64,000 nt of DNA, taken from Phycomyces blakesleeanus NRRL 1555(-) (lineage: Eukaryota; Mucoromycota; Mucoromycetes; Mucorales; Phycomycetaceae). Of this stretch, positions 1 to 12,933 are shown one piece after another; the stretch's first letter is position 1, and every line of letters begins with the position of its first letter. Location: contig NW_017265145.1 in the NCBI RefSeq assembly GCF_001638985.1, positions 372,001-436,000 on the forward strand, given 5' to 3'. The notes beneath the pieces are model-generated. The model was not told where the DNA came from. It worked only from the letters and a program-made list of their open reading frames with translations, and ran no database searches. Both the position numbers and the translations under genes were made by a program.

Positions 1-1563
1 CATTATACACTCCTACCTTGTTGTGTAAATGAAGGTTGAAATAAGAAAGGTACAATGCTGTCATATTCTTATTTTACATTTCTTTTCATCCCTCTCTATC
101 GTTCTTTCTTTTATATTACAGGAAAGTCAATTTTTTTTCACACAGATCATATTCTCAAGCAATATTGTCAAATAGAAAGCCTTGGGGTTTTTCAAGCTTA
201 AAAGCAATTTTGTTATCACTGTGATGATTATAGTTCCAATTATCAAACATAGTTACTATTATTATTACTATTGAATATTATTCTGCAAAAAAAAAATTCC
301 CCTGCCAAGCTTCTTTTGGATACTGATTCTGAGAATCGATCAAAGCCATTAGAGCAACACTCCTAGTTCTCTAGAGACTGCAGGGAGATAGTTCGTGTAT
401 CAGAGCAGGACAATGATAACTGTACAGCCCATCTGTTAATTACGCAAATTATCATATGCTTGCAGTTTGAATTTGTTCTCCTTAATTCCAGTAATAACAA
501 GCACAATAATGAGTTTGGATATAGAGACACCTAATCATAAAAGAAAGAACGAAAGAAAAGGTTGATATTCAATATAAAGAAATATCATTCCTCAACAGGT
601 AAAATGTCTTAATTGATATATAACCTTGGTTCAAAAACTTCTTTGTGATTAGACAATTAAACACATATGAAAATGATAAATGAATTAAGATAAAACCCTC
701 CCTGACTTGACACGCTGTGAATTCCGATCATTGTGCAGAGAAGAGAAGAATAAAAAAAAGATTACTTAGGTGATAAACTGGCCTCTTGTTATATACATAA
801 TATATATATATATATATAATCACAAACGAAAAGACCAAAAAAAAACAAAAGACAGGTCTTAACAGAAAGCTTTATTAAAACAAGCCATTCTTTAGATCTG
901 GTATGGTATCTCTATAGAGCTTGTAGCTCAAAAAATAAATAAATCAAAAAGGAGAACGTACAAAAGTAGGGCTAATGAATAACATAATATGTATATATAT
1001 ATACATTTAAAGTCTACCTCCTGGAAGGATGTTGAGAAATATTTGTAAGCTTAAAAGTGAGTGGCAAAAGAAATGTTAGAGGTATGTTAATGTACAGTGC
1101 GTTAATGCACAGTATGATGCCGAGCAGTGCAGAGCTGTAGAGCCACCTTGTTTGTACGGATAGAACAAATAAAAAGGGTTATAAAAGTATGTTAATGTAT
1201 TGAGATTTCCGGACCTGGAACGGACCAACATATTCCGGTCCGGAAAATACTCAAAAGTTTTAAATATAAATTATTATTATAATAATAATATTAAGATTCT
1301 TGTCAGCTTTTGAGCATTGTATAGATGATCGATTGTGTAGATAATAAAAGATACCATTCAGTTTATTGTTTCTTGATATATTTCTATGGTTTTTGGACGA
1401 GATATTGTACAAGGAAATAGAATGAATATTATGAATGAATATATGAATAAGGGGAAAAGGAGTAATAGAGGGGGAAAGGGAGAGAAGGAAAGGAAGAAAA
1501 TCTATGCTTTGTTTGATTTTGATTTTGATTTTTTTTTTACTTTGATAATATTCTCTCATAATA
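1..1563. other. Gene-poor A+T-rich intergenic region
   Basis: No open frame here has recognisable protein similarity or a convincing exon chain. The stretch is A+T-rich, with TA microsatellites (about 790-820 and 990-1003) and homopolymer runs. It contains the GC-rich inverted repeat at 1207-1245, listed separately. The right end is the 3' flank of the minus-strand gene that stops at 1564. The left end may be the flank of a gene outside the window. Confidence 0.6.
1207..1245. repeat. Perfect 9-bp inverted repeat with 21-bp spacer
   Basis: TTCCGGACC at 1207-1215 is answered by GGTCCGGAA at 1237-1245. The arms are perfect and GC-rich inside very A+T-rich DNA. The spacer carries a further GGAACGGACC-like element. 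It could form a hairpin or be a paired binding site for a zinc-cluster factor (CGG half sites). It lies about 320 bp beyond the stop of the neighbouring gene. The function is inferred only. Confidence 0.5.
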
Positions 1564-2094
1564 TTAATTTTTGCCAGTAAATTTGAACGGTGTTTCATCA
1601 CATCTAACTGGTCGCGACGCCCGATAATCCCCATAGGCAGGTGGAGGGAGTGCGTACGCTGATTTGGCCAGGTTTGGGTCTTCGTTGAGTACAATTGTAG
1701 GAACACCCAAGGGGTTACGTATCATAGATTGCATGGGCTTGAACGATGGCTGGCGTACAGAGCTTGGACGGACAATCGTCTCTGCCATGACAGACAATGG
1801 CCGAACCTTTTGCTGGAATCCGTCTATCTTCCAATCTGAAAGTGGAGGCAGTTGGCCAGCCGTGCGTGCCTGGCCATCCTTCAGACCCCAGCTGGGCTGT
1901 CGGTTACTACCCGTGTGCACTTGTTTGAGGGTTGAGGGTCGCATAGCCTCTAGTTGAGATGCCGTAACAAACTGGACCTGCTCCTGCTGGCGAGGACCTG
2001 TCATCCTGTGAATAAGGTAGACGAGGGCAAGGAGAGCGATGAAGAAGAGGATAACAATCATCACGACAAAGAGGATTTCATCGGTGGAAGCCAT
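1564..2094 (-). CDS. Small single-pass membrane protein with PPxY motif
   Basis: An intronless frame of 176 residues. I start at the ATG at 2094 (MASTDEILF) and not at 2247, because the extra N-terminus is hydrophobic, low-complexity and reads like 5' leader. Residues 6-27 form one strong transmembrane helix followed by positive residues, which suggests the long C-terminal tail is cytosolic. The tail is rich in Pro, Ser and Gln and has no recognisable globular domain. Near the C-terminus is PPPAYGDYR, a PPxY motif of the kind bound by WW domains of Nedd4/Rsp5 ubiquitin ligases. By analogy with yeast Rsp5 adaptors, an adaptor or substrate role at endomembranes is possible, but that is inference. 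I do not recognise the family by name. Confidence 0.7.
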   Translation of the reverse strand: MASTDEILFVVMIVILFFIALLALVYLIHRMTGPRQQEQVQFVTASQLEAMRPSTLKQVHTGSNRQPSWGLKDGQARTAGQLPPLSDWKIDGFQQKVRPLSVMAETIVRPSSVRQPSFKPMQSMIRNPLGVPTIVLNEDPNLAKSAYALPPPAYGDYRASRPVRCDETPFKFTGKN

Positions 2095-2315
2095 TGTGAA
2101 AAATTGGAGAAGAGAAACAAAAAAAAAAGTGAAGGGGAAGGTCTGAAAGGATGATTGAAAAGAAAGAAGAAAGATTTGAGCTTCAAATGTCAAGGGGAGT
2201 ATTGCCTTGGTGTCACGGTCATGCATCCAAATCAAGAGAACCACCATGTGTAGAAAATGATCTCAAGTCTCAGTGGTCTTTTGCCAAAAAGGCATCAATC
2301 AAAGGGACACATTCT

Positions 2316-3622
2316 TTATAACTCGGTGTGCACTAAGGGGTCAATCTCTAAATATTCAGCAACAAACGCACGAAATATAACCGCAAAGTTAAGTACGACG
2401 TTGGGATCGATACACTCTGACATGTCCTAAAAGAATACAAGGAAACAATGGAGTCAATCCGATAAGCCATCTTATCTTATTTCAAAGGAGCTTGCTTGCA
2501 GTATTAAATAAGAAAGACCGATCAGTGTTCTTACCCCGGGATTATGCCAAACAGAAGGAAACGGAAACGGAATGATATGGAGTACTTCTACACCTCTTTG
2601 AAGAAACGGAGTATGGTCGTCGCCGATCATTTCGCCTCGGAAGGTCATAGACGATTTCGGGTTAAATACCGGCCTAAGTTCTGTTCCATCTTCGGCCACC
2701 GTAGCCAAAAGTGAATTGGCCAAGAGACGCTTCTCGAGACTCAGGAGACGGTAGAACAACCGATTGGTGTCCCTGTAATAATTGTTGATGCTAGGATTGG
2801 GAGTCCCCAAAAGATCAAGTAAGACCAAGAGCTCTATTTGGTCCAATCGATTACCCCTTCGGATCTGCTGGCTAGAGTCAAAAACGGTGTTTTCCCACGT
2901 GTCTGCAAGATGTCTATGTATATTTAGGATGAGACTCAGAGCCAACCAACCACTTTATATATATATATTTTAAAATAATAATAAAAATAAAAATAATAAA
3001 AACGAAACACTGAAGGAGGGGGATAAGGAGGATAATTAGGACATTAAGCGACAACAATAACTTGCCGTGCACCATAAATAGAGTCCGTGCTGCTCCATTC
3101 TCTGACAGCCTCTTCGCCGTCAAAAAAGATCAATTGAAGTGATTTTTGTTTTGGCGGTTGCTGATCCAACAAATCGTTCATTGTAGTTGCTACATCCATT
3201 AGAATTGCACAAGGCACAGCAGAGTCTGTAGCGCCAATAAACTCAAAGTCAGGATAGTATTTTGAATCAAAATGAGCCCCCATCACAAGATGATGATCAG
3301 AATTTGGGTTTTTGGTTACAATAATATTTGTAAACTTTGTAGGACCCATAGGTGTGTAATCTACAAAAGAATCCAGTTCGACATGCCAACCAAGCTGTTG
3401 AAAGTGATTCACAATAAATTCGCGCACTCTAGTGTTCCCAGGCGTTCCTGAAACGCGCGGGACGAGCAAAGGTGAAAGCAATGAACCGGTGATGTTGAGG
3501 CGATCTGGTACAGAGAGTGCTCTCAGTTTGTTGAGAGAATGAACCCCTAGGGGTCTGTATCCCAAGGCATAACAAACATAGCTAATTAAAATCAGTGTAG
3601 TAGGCCAGGTCGATATTATCAT
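2316..3622 (-). CDS. Glutaminyl-peptide cyclotransferase (M28 family)
   Basis: Three exons read by frame and homology: 3622-3066, 2913-2535 and 2426-2316, giving 348 residues, close to the animal enzyme. It converts N-terminal Gln to pyroglutamate in the secretory pathway. An N-terminal hydrophobic segment (about residues 8-22) looks like a signal peptide or anchor. Family residues are present: the zinc Asp in GATDSAVPCA, the Glu pair in FFDGEEA, the Asp in LLVLLDLLGTPNP, and the zinc His in FPSVWHNPG. The first intron starts with GC, not GT (G|GCAAGT). No GT donor in the region restores the conserved YGARHLADTW frame. The second intron is an ordinary GT-AG. Budding yeast also encodes a member of this enzyme class, so the assignment is of family and not of exact orthology. 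Confidence 0.9.
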
Positions 3623-3982
3623 TGAAGCTTATTATTTTTGATAAGTGGGAAAGAATAGGGGAGGGTTCAATTAGAAATAGGCGTTGTCTCAACACGTCAG
3701 ACACAGTATATTAATTATATGCTGTATTTATATACACATATATAATAGTCTTGTATATTTTTAAAGTAATAGTAATAAATAATAATAAAAAATAATAAAA
3801 AATAATAAAATAAAATAAAAATCAAATTAAAAGTATGTTGTGGTGAGAGATAGAGGTAGACAAACAAACCCCACTGTAATTGTGTATGTATCTCCGTGGG
3901 TTGTATTTGATAGGGTTTTGTGTGTGTGTGTGTGTGTAGGTTATTACTGTCATTAAATTAGGCGAATCCACAAGACACTTCT

Positions 3983-6900
3983 CTATTCGTCAGGCATAAA
4001 AATGGTTTCCATAAACTGCTCATAACTCCTGTAATATTTCAATATAATGAGATTTCGTTCTTTGGACTCACAGTATAATTCACTTTACCATGCAGCAACT
4101 TTGTGTCGGTTGGCAATTGTCTGAACATCATTTGCACGGTGAGAGTACACACATTTGTAGAAAGAGTACAAATTAGTGTGGACAGAAGCTCGGAATGCAT
4201 TTGCTGCTGTTGCCCTAACCAGAGGTCCAAGTGTAGCCCGAGATACGACCATTCGGTCAAAAAGCGGGCCAAAGTAAGGAATCTAAAAACAGAAAAAGGT
4301 GAATCATCAAAGCTTATAAAATAAGGCCAAAATACTACTGTAGTATACTATACTATAATGTAATGTAATATACTGTACTGTACTGCACCGCACTGTACTA
4401 TAGTGTAGTGTAGTGTAGTGTAGTGTAGTGTAGTGTAGTGTAGTGTAGTGTAGTGTAGTGTAATGCATTATATAGAATTGTACCATGTATTTAATTTAAT
4501 ATTACCTTTGGATCACGGTGGACATGAATTGCAAACAAGGAATTGGCCATTGGAGTCACCACAATTTGAGCATTACCAAAATCACCGCCAATAGTACCAA
4601 TACGATAGTCTCGATTGTGCTCGTTCCATACAATATGAACATGGTCGTTTCCAATATGTCGTTTCTTAAAGATCGGCATAAGTCATCATGTAATTATATA
4701 AGTATATGCTTACCTTCTTGAGCTGCTTTGGGTCGTTTGGATCTGTTGGCATCTTTGTCACGTCATGAAAGATCATTTCCAATGTAGACGAGCAATAATA
4801 ATTTGTTCGTGTACCATTCGTCAAATTCTTCTCGAGACCACCCAAATACCCCGTGTGTGTCGCAATATCTACTTCCCATCCTAGACTCTTCACAAAAGAA
4901 CTATACATTGGACTTCCTTGGCTGTTACACAATATACTCTGCTCATCTTCTTGATTTTGCCCGACATATACAACAGCAATCTTCATTGTCTCTCGTCTAA
5001 ATGCCCACAGAACAAAAAAAAATACAGGTATCGTGAGTATGTTTATCAATGCAAGCATTTAAGAGTCCAGGTACTTCTTATCAATATCTACTAACCCATG
5101 CTTTCGATCAAGGCCCCTTAAATCTCGGTAAAGACCAGGTGTTTTGTTTAACAGACGGAACGACCCATCTTTGAGATGATCGTAATTGATAAACCCAAAA
5201 TGGCTCATCAAAAGCCGACTCTGTTGAAAAGGTACATGAGGTTTTTCAGACTCATGCGGAAATGCTGGTAAAAAGTCCTTTCTCATCGAGAAATTGGCCA
5301 TAAGATGAGCATGCATAGACTCAGCACGATCATTAATGCCTTCAGTTGCCTCCTTTTGCCTAAGGACGTTCATCTTTGAATACCATAATTGTCTATATCA
5401 TCAAAAAATTCCATGATTAATTCAGACATATTACACATGACTATCGCATTAAAAAAACACAAAAAGTAAAGCTCACATGTCTGATTCTTCCTGTTCATTG
5501 TTATCAGACTCATTCCTTAGGTACTCGTCCAATTTCTGTCCAAGACTTCCTACCATGTTTGTCTGGAACTGGGAAGCTGGAGAAGGGTGATCCAGAGGAA
5601 CGGCCGGATCCCACACACAATCTGGATTGTCTTCTCCGATTCTATTATCGAGGGGGTTAACAAATAATATATATACATATACATATACATATATATATAT
5701 ATAACAAGGATGAAAGAAGATTGGTATATAAGCCAAATAACAATCTGATTAACTTACTGTAGAAGGAGACGGCTAAGACCATCGGTTGTTTCTGAACTAG
5801 ATGGAGCTAACACTGGTTTTGATTCTTTTTGGATAGATATATTAGAGCGCATCTTGTATCCTTGGTCGTCTCCTAAAATGTCTGATATTGGATCATTATA
5901 CGACGGTGTGGCTTTAGGGTTCACAGGAGTCAGATCTCTGGATGGCTCTAGCTGTGAATCCCACACGTATCTGCCTGTAAGATCACGTATAATAATTCTA
6001 GCTTGCGAACCTAATAAGAATTATATTGTTTAGTAAAAAATACAAAAAAAGAAAAGGTTGAACAGTATAACATACTTCTGAGTTCAGTAGCAGGCAGTTC
6101 AACAAAAGCAATAATGGTAGTATCGTTAAATGAAAAGTATTGGTACTGGTGGTAGTTTTCTTGTTTTTCATCCAGAACCATCCCTGGACCAACTATAGTG
6201 CTATGTAATGTAGCTGGACCATATGGTGGGGCAAAGTTATTAAAATGATGTAACAAATGCAATAAAACAGCTTCAGCAGATTCCTAAACAAACATTAGAT
6301 TAATTTCAATTATATCAATATATATATATATATCTTCTTTAGTACCTTGACATAACCATGGTCACTTTCAGGTATATCTCCCCAAGAAGCAAAATTGGGC
6401 TGTTCATGGAGATCATTTGGACCTCGGTCATTCGAGAGTTTGAATTTAAATGGCAGCTCTTTTTTCTTGTGATTATTTGGGCGTACCACCGGAGGGCGAG
6501 GAAGCATTTTTTCCGATCCATCCTAATAAGATCCATATATTTTAGTATACAATTATACGTATAAGAGATAATACGTACTGAAGTGATATGAATAGCATAT
6601 GCGATCACATCAAACACTAATGAACAAAGCTCAGATTCAGGGTTTGAAAGATTAGCAGGATCTGCCATCATCACCCATTCCAAAAGACAGCTGAATAGCT
6701 TAGAGATAATAAAACCTAGTGAAGAGAGAAAACAATGATATAAATAACGAGACAGGTAACTTTTATAATATACCTCTTCTATTCTGTTTGTTAGCCTCGT
6801 ACGATTTGAGATGTACATTGAGTGCATCAATAACTCTTGTCAATACTTCTTGAAGGATTTTCTAAAAGAAATAATCAGATAAGTTATTGTTCTCAGTTCA

Positions 6901-9900
6901 TCGAATTGAGACCTACTTTTTGGAAATCCAAATCCTCACGATATATGTGAGCCAGCATATTGAGGCAGTCGACTGCTGTGTTAAGCACAGGAATACTGCT
7001 CCAATAAAGATGATCAACAATTGCTACAATGCATTCATGTACATATTCTGGTTGTGGACTAGTAATAATCACCCATAGTTAGCTTGTTATAGTTTATAAT
7101 ATATGGAGCTTACGTTGTAGACGCAAGAAGTTCATCCAAAATAATAGAGCTAAGCGCTCCCATGAGCATACAATGTACTTCTTCGTCTTCTTTTGTATGT
7201 ACAGTAGTCGTGCCATTATTTATTAAACGCAACAAAAGTTCTTTGAGCCAGCGTTTGCACTAAGAAAAAAAGGTATTGGTATAAATCTTGTAGTTGGGTT
7301 TACTTACTTTAGCAAAAGAAAACTCTTTCCCATTGTAGCCTTGAATCCATCCCATATCATACTCCTCTATGTTGATTGTCGTATCCCTGAGATGATTGGT
7401 AATTGATACCAAAGATCCAAGGAGAGTGACACAGCTCTTTCGCAATGCAATAGAGGCTTCCTTTGAGCCATTTTCGTCTACCAGCTAATATATAATATAT
7501 TGTTTTGGTTTGCTCAAACTTTGCCAATCGAATCCAAATTTCATGGTAAATAGTTTATACCTGTTTTTCGATTGCATCAAGAAAAGGTGGGATTAAGATG
7601 TGGATACTTGGTAGACAGAACGAGAATATACGCTCTGAATTCTTCAGAATAGCTTGTATGATCACACTGTCGTTTGATCCCAAACCCTATATTAATGTTA
7701 TATATGTAGGTATTGCTTAGTATTCGATGGACTAAAACAATACTATATTAACTTTACCCTTAGAATAGCTTTGTAGAAATGGGCGTAATAGGTGTTTGGT
7801 ACTGGCTCTTCTGGTCTTCTAGACACCAGTCGACACAAGCATCCGTATGCATCTGCCTTTCCAGCATCATATTCGCTAAATAGTATATATACATATATAT
7901 TAAAGCTTACACTTACACAATCTACATTTATCTTACCTTGAAAGCTCAGTAGCTTGTAATAACCAAGGTGTCATTTCATAAAGAGCAGGAATAGGTACAT
8001 TTCGATACGGCTGTTTAGACCGAATCTTTTATACGAACAACCACATGTGTTATTATTAGCGATACTGCTACTGTCATTGTTATTCTTATCGTCATCGTTA
8101 TAGCTGTTGTTATCATTGTTTCTTCTACTTGTATATATATAGACAATTCTATTTAGGCTCACCCAATTTAGCATATCCCAAGTATCAACAACACATCGCA
8201 TTGCAACAGCATAGTTTTGAGGACCCTAATCAATATAATTTTTTTAAATAAATATTTTTTTGTATATATATATATATAAGAAAATACCTGAATTAAGTTC
8301 ACATTCCCCACAGCACAAAGCATGTTCTTCCACAAGACTAACACACCCTGCCCATCCAAGGTCAAACCATTAAGAGTAAGAAACTCGTTGCTTCTAAAAA
8401 CACCCAGGCTAGCTGGCAGTTTTTCATTGACCGTTTCAAAACTTGAAACTATCTTGACTGGTTCCTTTGGAGAGATTATTGTAGAAGCCAATGTGCGAAC
8501 AGACTAATTCGTCACAGTCAATAAGTATAATACAAACCAAATATATATATATATCTTTTAAATACACTTTCTTCGTCCGTTACTTACTTTTCCAGACGGC
8601 AAAAGTCCATCCTCGGGATTGGTGCGCTCCACTGAACTACCTGAGCTTTTATTATCCCATTCTGGTTTCGACTTCTTGACTTCTTCTTCTTCTTTGACCC
8701 CGTTGTATGTAGCCGACTTTGCTTGTCCTGGTGTTTCTAGATGTTTGTCGTGGTGGGCAGAATGATGCACAAGATTCATCAATTTATTACCGGAATCCTG
8801 CCACAGAGAATCGAGCTGGTGAATGCTCATGGTTCGACGGCCACTGGACCGTTTCTTTAGGCTTGACCCTACCGAATTCCCGGATGGCCCGTTTCCTCCA
8901 CTATTTCCACCGCTACCTGAGTTATTGGCAGTCGAGAACGAAGCAGTTGGAAGGATGTTTTTTATTCCAAATTTTACTCCGCTCTGCTTTCCAGTACTGG
9001 TGCTAGGCCCAATAGGTTCATCCAATACTGGTTCTTCAATGTGTGGTATATCTGTGGAAAGATTAGCAGACCTCCTATCGGCTGTTTGAGGTTCTATCGC
9101 AGGCATACTAATCTTGCTGCGCAAAGTAACAGGTGTAGTAGCTTCAGATGCAGTTTCATAGGGTGTATCAATACCAGATTGTGTCTTATCATTTACAGAA
9201 TCTATCAATTGACCATCGCTTCCACCGGCAGAAAGAGGTCTACCGGCCACACGATTTGAAGCCGACGTACGTGGTCGGTCTCCCTGGATACTTAAATGAC
9301 GGGTACGAGCCTTGGTACGACCTCGGTTCCCAGGCGCAGCATTTGCATTAAATTGCATTGAGTACCTATTCTGTACAGCATGGCTCTCTAACAAAGGTTG
9401 TCGATGGGTTTCTAAAGAAGGTTCGTACTCGACCTTGTACAGACGAAAAGCAAGCAGACGAGTAACTTTATTCATAATTTTCTAATTAAAAAAATAAATA
9501 AATAAATTATCAGTTTATTTGCACGCTATTATATATATATATATATATAATGACTTACGACCCATTGAGAGAGTGTTTGTGACCATTTGATAGAGCTCAG
9601 CAAGTGTTCTTTCAATTCTATCCACAGAGACGCGTGAATTAAGCGCGCTCGAACAAAAGCGTGCAAGAGGGTCTAGGTAATATTAACAACCACATGTCGT
9701 ATGCTATGCTTTCTTTTATGATTATCATATTCGATTTACCTCACAAACAAAATCTGCCATCTCTTCTGCCAAAGGTTGAACAGGGATTCTGCTATATTTT
9801 TCAGGTGGGCTCATAAACCAATTCTGAATGTCTAAAAGACACCGTAAAAGAAGTTCCCTGTATATCTGCATTAAACCCAGCACTTCTTTTTTGGAAATGT

Positions 9901-12280
9901 ATACTAAATATCTTACCAAGTCTCATCCTCCATCTCAATACCTCCGCGTGAAACGGTTACAGCACGATAAAGGTTTATCGCATCTTTATAAAGGGCAGTC
10001 AGGCCTTCCCAATCAGTCACTTGCTGTACCTGAGCTACCAATACATCTCTGTCTCGACTCCCGCTTTTGTTCTCAAACAATAATTTTATCATCAAAAAAT
10101 AGCGCCTCAAAAAAATGTTGGCATCACCATCATCGGATTCAGGTTTGTCGGATGTTCGCCATACTGAGGAGGTTGGGGATGTTGATAAGACTTTTGGCTC
10201 AACTATAGAATTCTTTGAGGTGGCAACTGAAGCAATGCTGCTCGACCGTGTCATACTATGACCTACAGTGCCTACAGAGGCACCTCCTGTTTTTCGCAAG
10301 AAAGAAGGGCGTTCATCCTCATTTCCCAGAACCCACACACCAAGAATATGGATCGCTCCACGTGTGATATCACGATATTGTGGGTTAGTACATGGTAGAA
10401 CCATGCATTGTTTGAGAATTTCGTGTAGCATCTCGCGAGTTTCATGAGAAGACAATACAATAGACTTTAAGATAGGAGTTGCTGGTGATGATGTAGGTGC
10501 GGAGGGAAGATGAGCCCAATGGGCATGGGAGTTGCTGTTATTATCGAGACAGTACCCGATTAGAAATCTCAACAGAGTACGTAATATACTTGGAGGACAT
10601 AAAGGAAACCCGACAAGAGCTGGATACACACACACACGCGCGCATGAGCTGTGATTGTTTGTTACTAGTATTGCTATTATTTGTTTTAATTACCTTGCTT
10701 TTCTTGAGTTTCTACCTTCTTATGATCATCTGTTGTTGTTGTTGGCTTTTTGGATTTATTACTCTCCGTGTGAAGAGATTTTGCAACAGCAGGAACAAAT
10801 TTTGTGAGATAATATGTCCTAAATATACGGAACAAGAATTTTGCACTGGCTGTTGCAGCATCAATTCCAATACCGGTCGCAATACCATCATCTGTTTCTA
10901 CATAGTCTCCAGGCGGGTATTCATAATCATCAGGCGGAGGTGGAGATCCAGCTGCAACATAAGCAAGTCTGACAAGATTTGAAATAAAAATATGAATTAA
11001 GACAACCGAGTCGCTGAATGTTGGTTGGGAATGACTGGGAAACAGAGGAGCATGCTCATCACCTACAGCCATATTTTATGAGTATACAAGGTCGAAACTT
11101 ATTTCCCAACAGATATGCTCACCTAGTATGAATGTCTGGTTGAAAGTAAGTTTACTCCTCTTGATTCTATCGTCTCTCAATAGCCCATATCCTTGAGGTT
11201 TCTCTGTGTGTCGCTCGCTCAGTTTTTTGACAAACTGCACGCTGCTCTGGAGTTTGTTAATAGTTTCTTTATCATCTGTCACATTGACTGCATCTGTATT
11301 TTGTGTGGTTGTGGATGGGAAGGCGTATATATCATCAAGAATAAACAGATCAAGCGAGATGGCGTTGGAGAATAGTTCCATGCATTCAGGGTACTCGACT
11401 ACCTGGTCATTGAGCCAAAGCAACAAAAGATGGAATCCCTGTGCACGTAATCTTATGTGGTTTCCATGATCTAGCACATGCGCTAGTATTTTGGCTACAA
11501 CCAGAATATAATATATCTGTATAAGTACCGTTGATCTGTGGATCAAAATAACATATTACTTTACCAATATTCTTGCGTTGCCATCCATTTCGCATCAATT
11601 CTGGAACAAATAAGAAAATTTTGCGAAGAAGTAAAAGCGATTTCTGAAGATTTACAAGCTCTTTCGAGTTCCATGACTGAGGCCGTTCACTTTTCTCTAT
11701 TGACTCTTTATATAAGTACACGCTAGGTATTCAATATACAGCAATACTTACGCTTGATCTTTTCGATCTGGTGGACGCATGTTTCGTAAAAAACCGCAAA
11801 AACTTGCTCAGCATTTTCTTGGAAGAAGCGAGCCTGGTCAAATGAATTGGTAGCATCTACAATAAGTCCATTATATAAGCATGTCAACTCAAAAGCACCT
11901 TGTTTTTAGCACATGCCAATGTAACTCCATAGACTCTGTGCTCTTGATTTGGTTTTTTGTCGTTCATCCAGGAAGTTTTTTAGTTTCTTCTTAAGTTTTT
12001 CTGGCTTATCTTCTTTTCCGGAAATTGTGAATGTTGATGAGGACGGGAGGATGGGCAGATCGAACGAAACATTGTCTGGGTTGGATGCTGCGGTTGGAAT
12101 CACGCGAATTCCGTCTGGTTTATTAATCTTCTTAGGCATCAGCGTGTGCGCTTGCTTGCTATTTTCTTCGTTGTTTTCATGTGATGCTTCTGCGATACTA
12201 GAGGCTGTGGATGTCGATGGTATGGCCACAGGTGTTCCGGGGTTAAAGGTCTTCTTCATTACGGAGCTCGCCTTCCGCAT
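3983..12280 (-). CDS. RalGAP alpha-subunit homologue (Rap/RalGAP domain)
   Basis: A very long gene with probably more than 20 exons. The first three boundaries are 12280-11917, 11856-11752 and 11705 onward; the last exon is 4028-3983, ending MPDE. It matches animal RalGAP alpha end to end. The N-terminal helical part carries LLLLRKIFLFVPELM and RLRAQGFHLLLLWLND, and a Ser-rich linker lies around 8.6-9.4 kb. The C-terminal GAP domain has YVGQNQEDEQSIL, GWEVDIATHTGYLGGL and HIGNDHVHIVWNEHNRDYR, including the conserved Asn of the catalytic 'Asn thumb'. It should stimulate GTP hydrolysis on a Ral/Rheb/Rap-like small GTPase, in animals as a complex with a beta subunit; no beta subunit is seen here. 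The start is the ATG at 12280; an in-frame ATG at 12362 would add a proline-rich leader across a poly-G tract. The first intron is best read as GC-AG. Internal exon edges not listed are approximate. Confidence 0.88.
4401..4460. repeat. Pentanucleotide minisatellite (TAGTG)12
   Basis: Twelve perfect TAGTG units, preceded by about 80 bp of degenerate related units (TAATG, TACTG). The array lies inside the penultimate intron of the RalGAP-alpha gene, between the exon encoding VVTPMANSLFAIHVH and the one encoding FGPLFDRMVVSRA. Because it is intronic, length changes should not alter the protein. It could serve as a polymorphic marker. Confidence 0.9.
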
Positions 12281-12933
12281 GACGGACACCAAAAAGGTGT
12301 TAAAATGGGGTTGGCGGAAATCAGGGAAAAGGGGGGGGGGGGGGTGGGAGAGAATAAAAATCAAGTCAACGTCCTTTAAAATATTTATCTAAAAAAGAAC
12401 TCGTTTCCTTGAGTCCAGGCACGCTTGAGTCTACTCTGATAATTTGTGTGGCCTTTTGGATAGACTACTCTGAAAGGGATGGATCTACTTTCAGATATTG
12501 CTATCTGCACATCTTCTGTGTCCTCTCTTGTGACGTCGTCTTGATCAAAGCAAGTTGCTCAGGTTTTGTTGGTTTGGCACCAGACATTCAAAATTCTGAA
12601 GGAAGGCTAAGCATCATAAAGTTCCTAATAAAGTAAATTGCAATATACATCATGACTTATTTGGTCATCCGTAATCGATTCATCTATACAAGTAACAATA
12701 AACAAAATCCCGGAATGTCTTTGTCAGTTATGTTGTTGTTATTGTTATTTGTCTCCAAGTACAGAATATAGTGTACTGTTTGGTTAATTTTCGTTTACTC
12801 TATTATATCTTTCTTGGTAAATAAAAAATGATAATACAATGCAACTTGGATGAAGATCCGATAGAAATCTATTAAATAGAAGTATCCTACTCGAAACCTT
12901 TCTTGTTTTCATTATTTACTGCAGTCTGTAGCT
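12281..12933. promoter_or_regulatory. Divergent intergenic region with poly-G tract
   Basis: This is the 5' flank shared by the RalGAP-alpha gene (minus) and the first secreted tandem gene (plus). A run of 13 or more G on the plus strand sits at about 12332-12347, just upstream of the RalGAP start, and could form a G-quadruplex. No TATA element or repeated motif stands out. No supported coding exon is seen in between. Confidence 0.45.

Noticed and set aside
1564..2247. Longer start for the PPxY protein (2247)
   Set aside because: The added 51 residues are hydrophobic low-complexity and would place a second segment before a natural N-terminal anchor; the ATG at 2094 is the better start.
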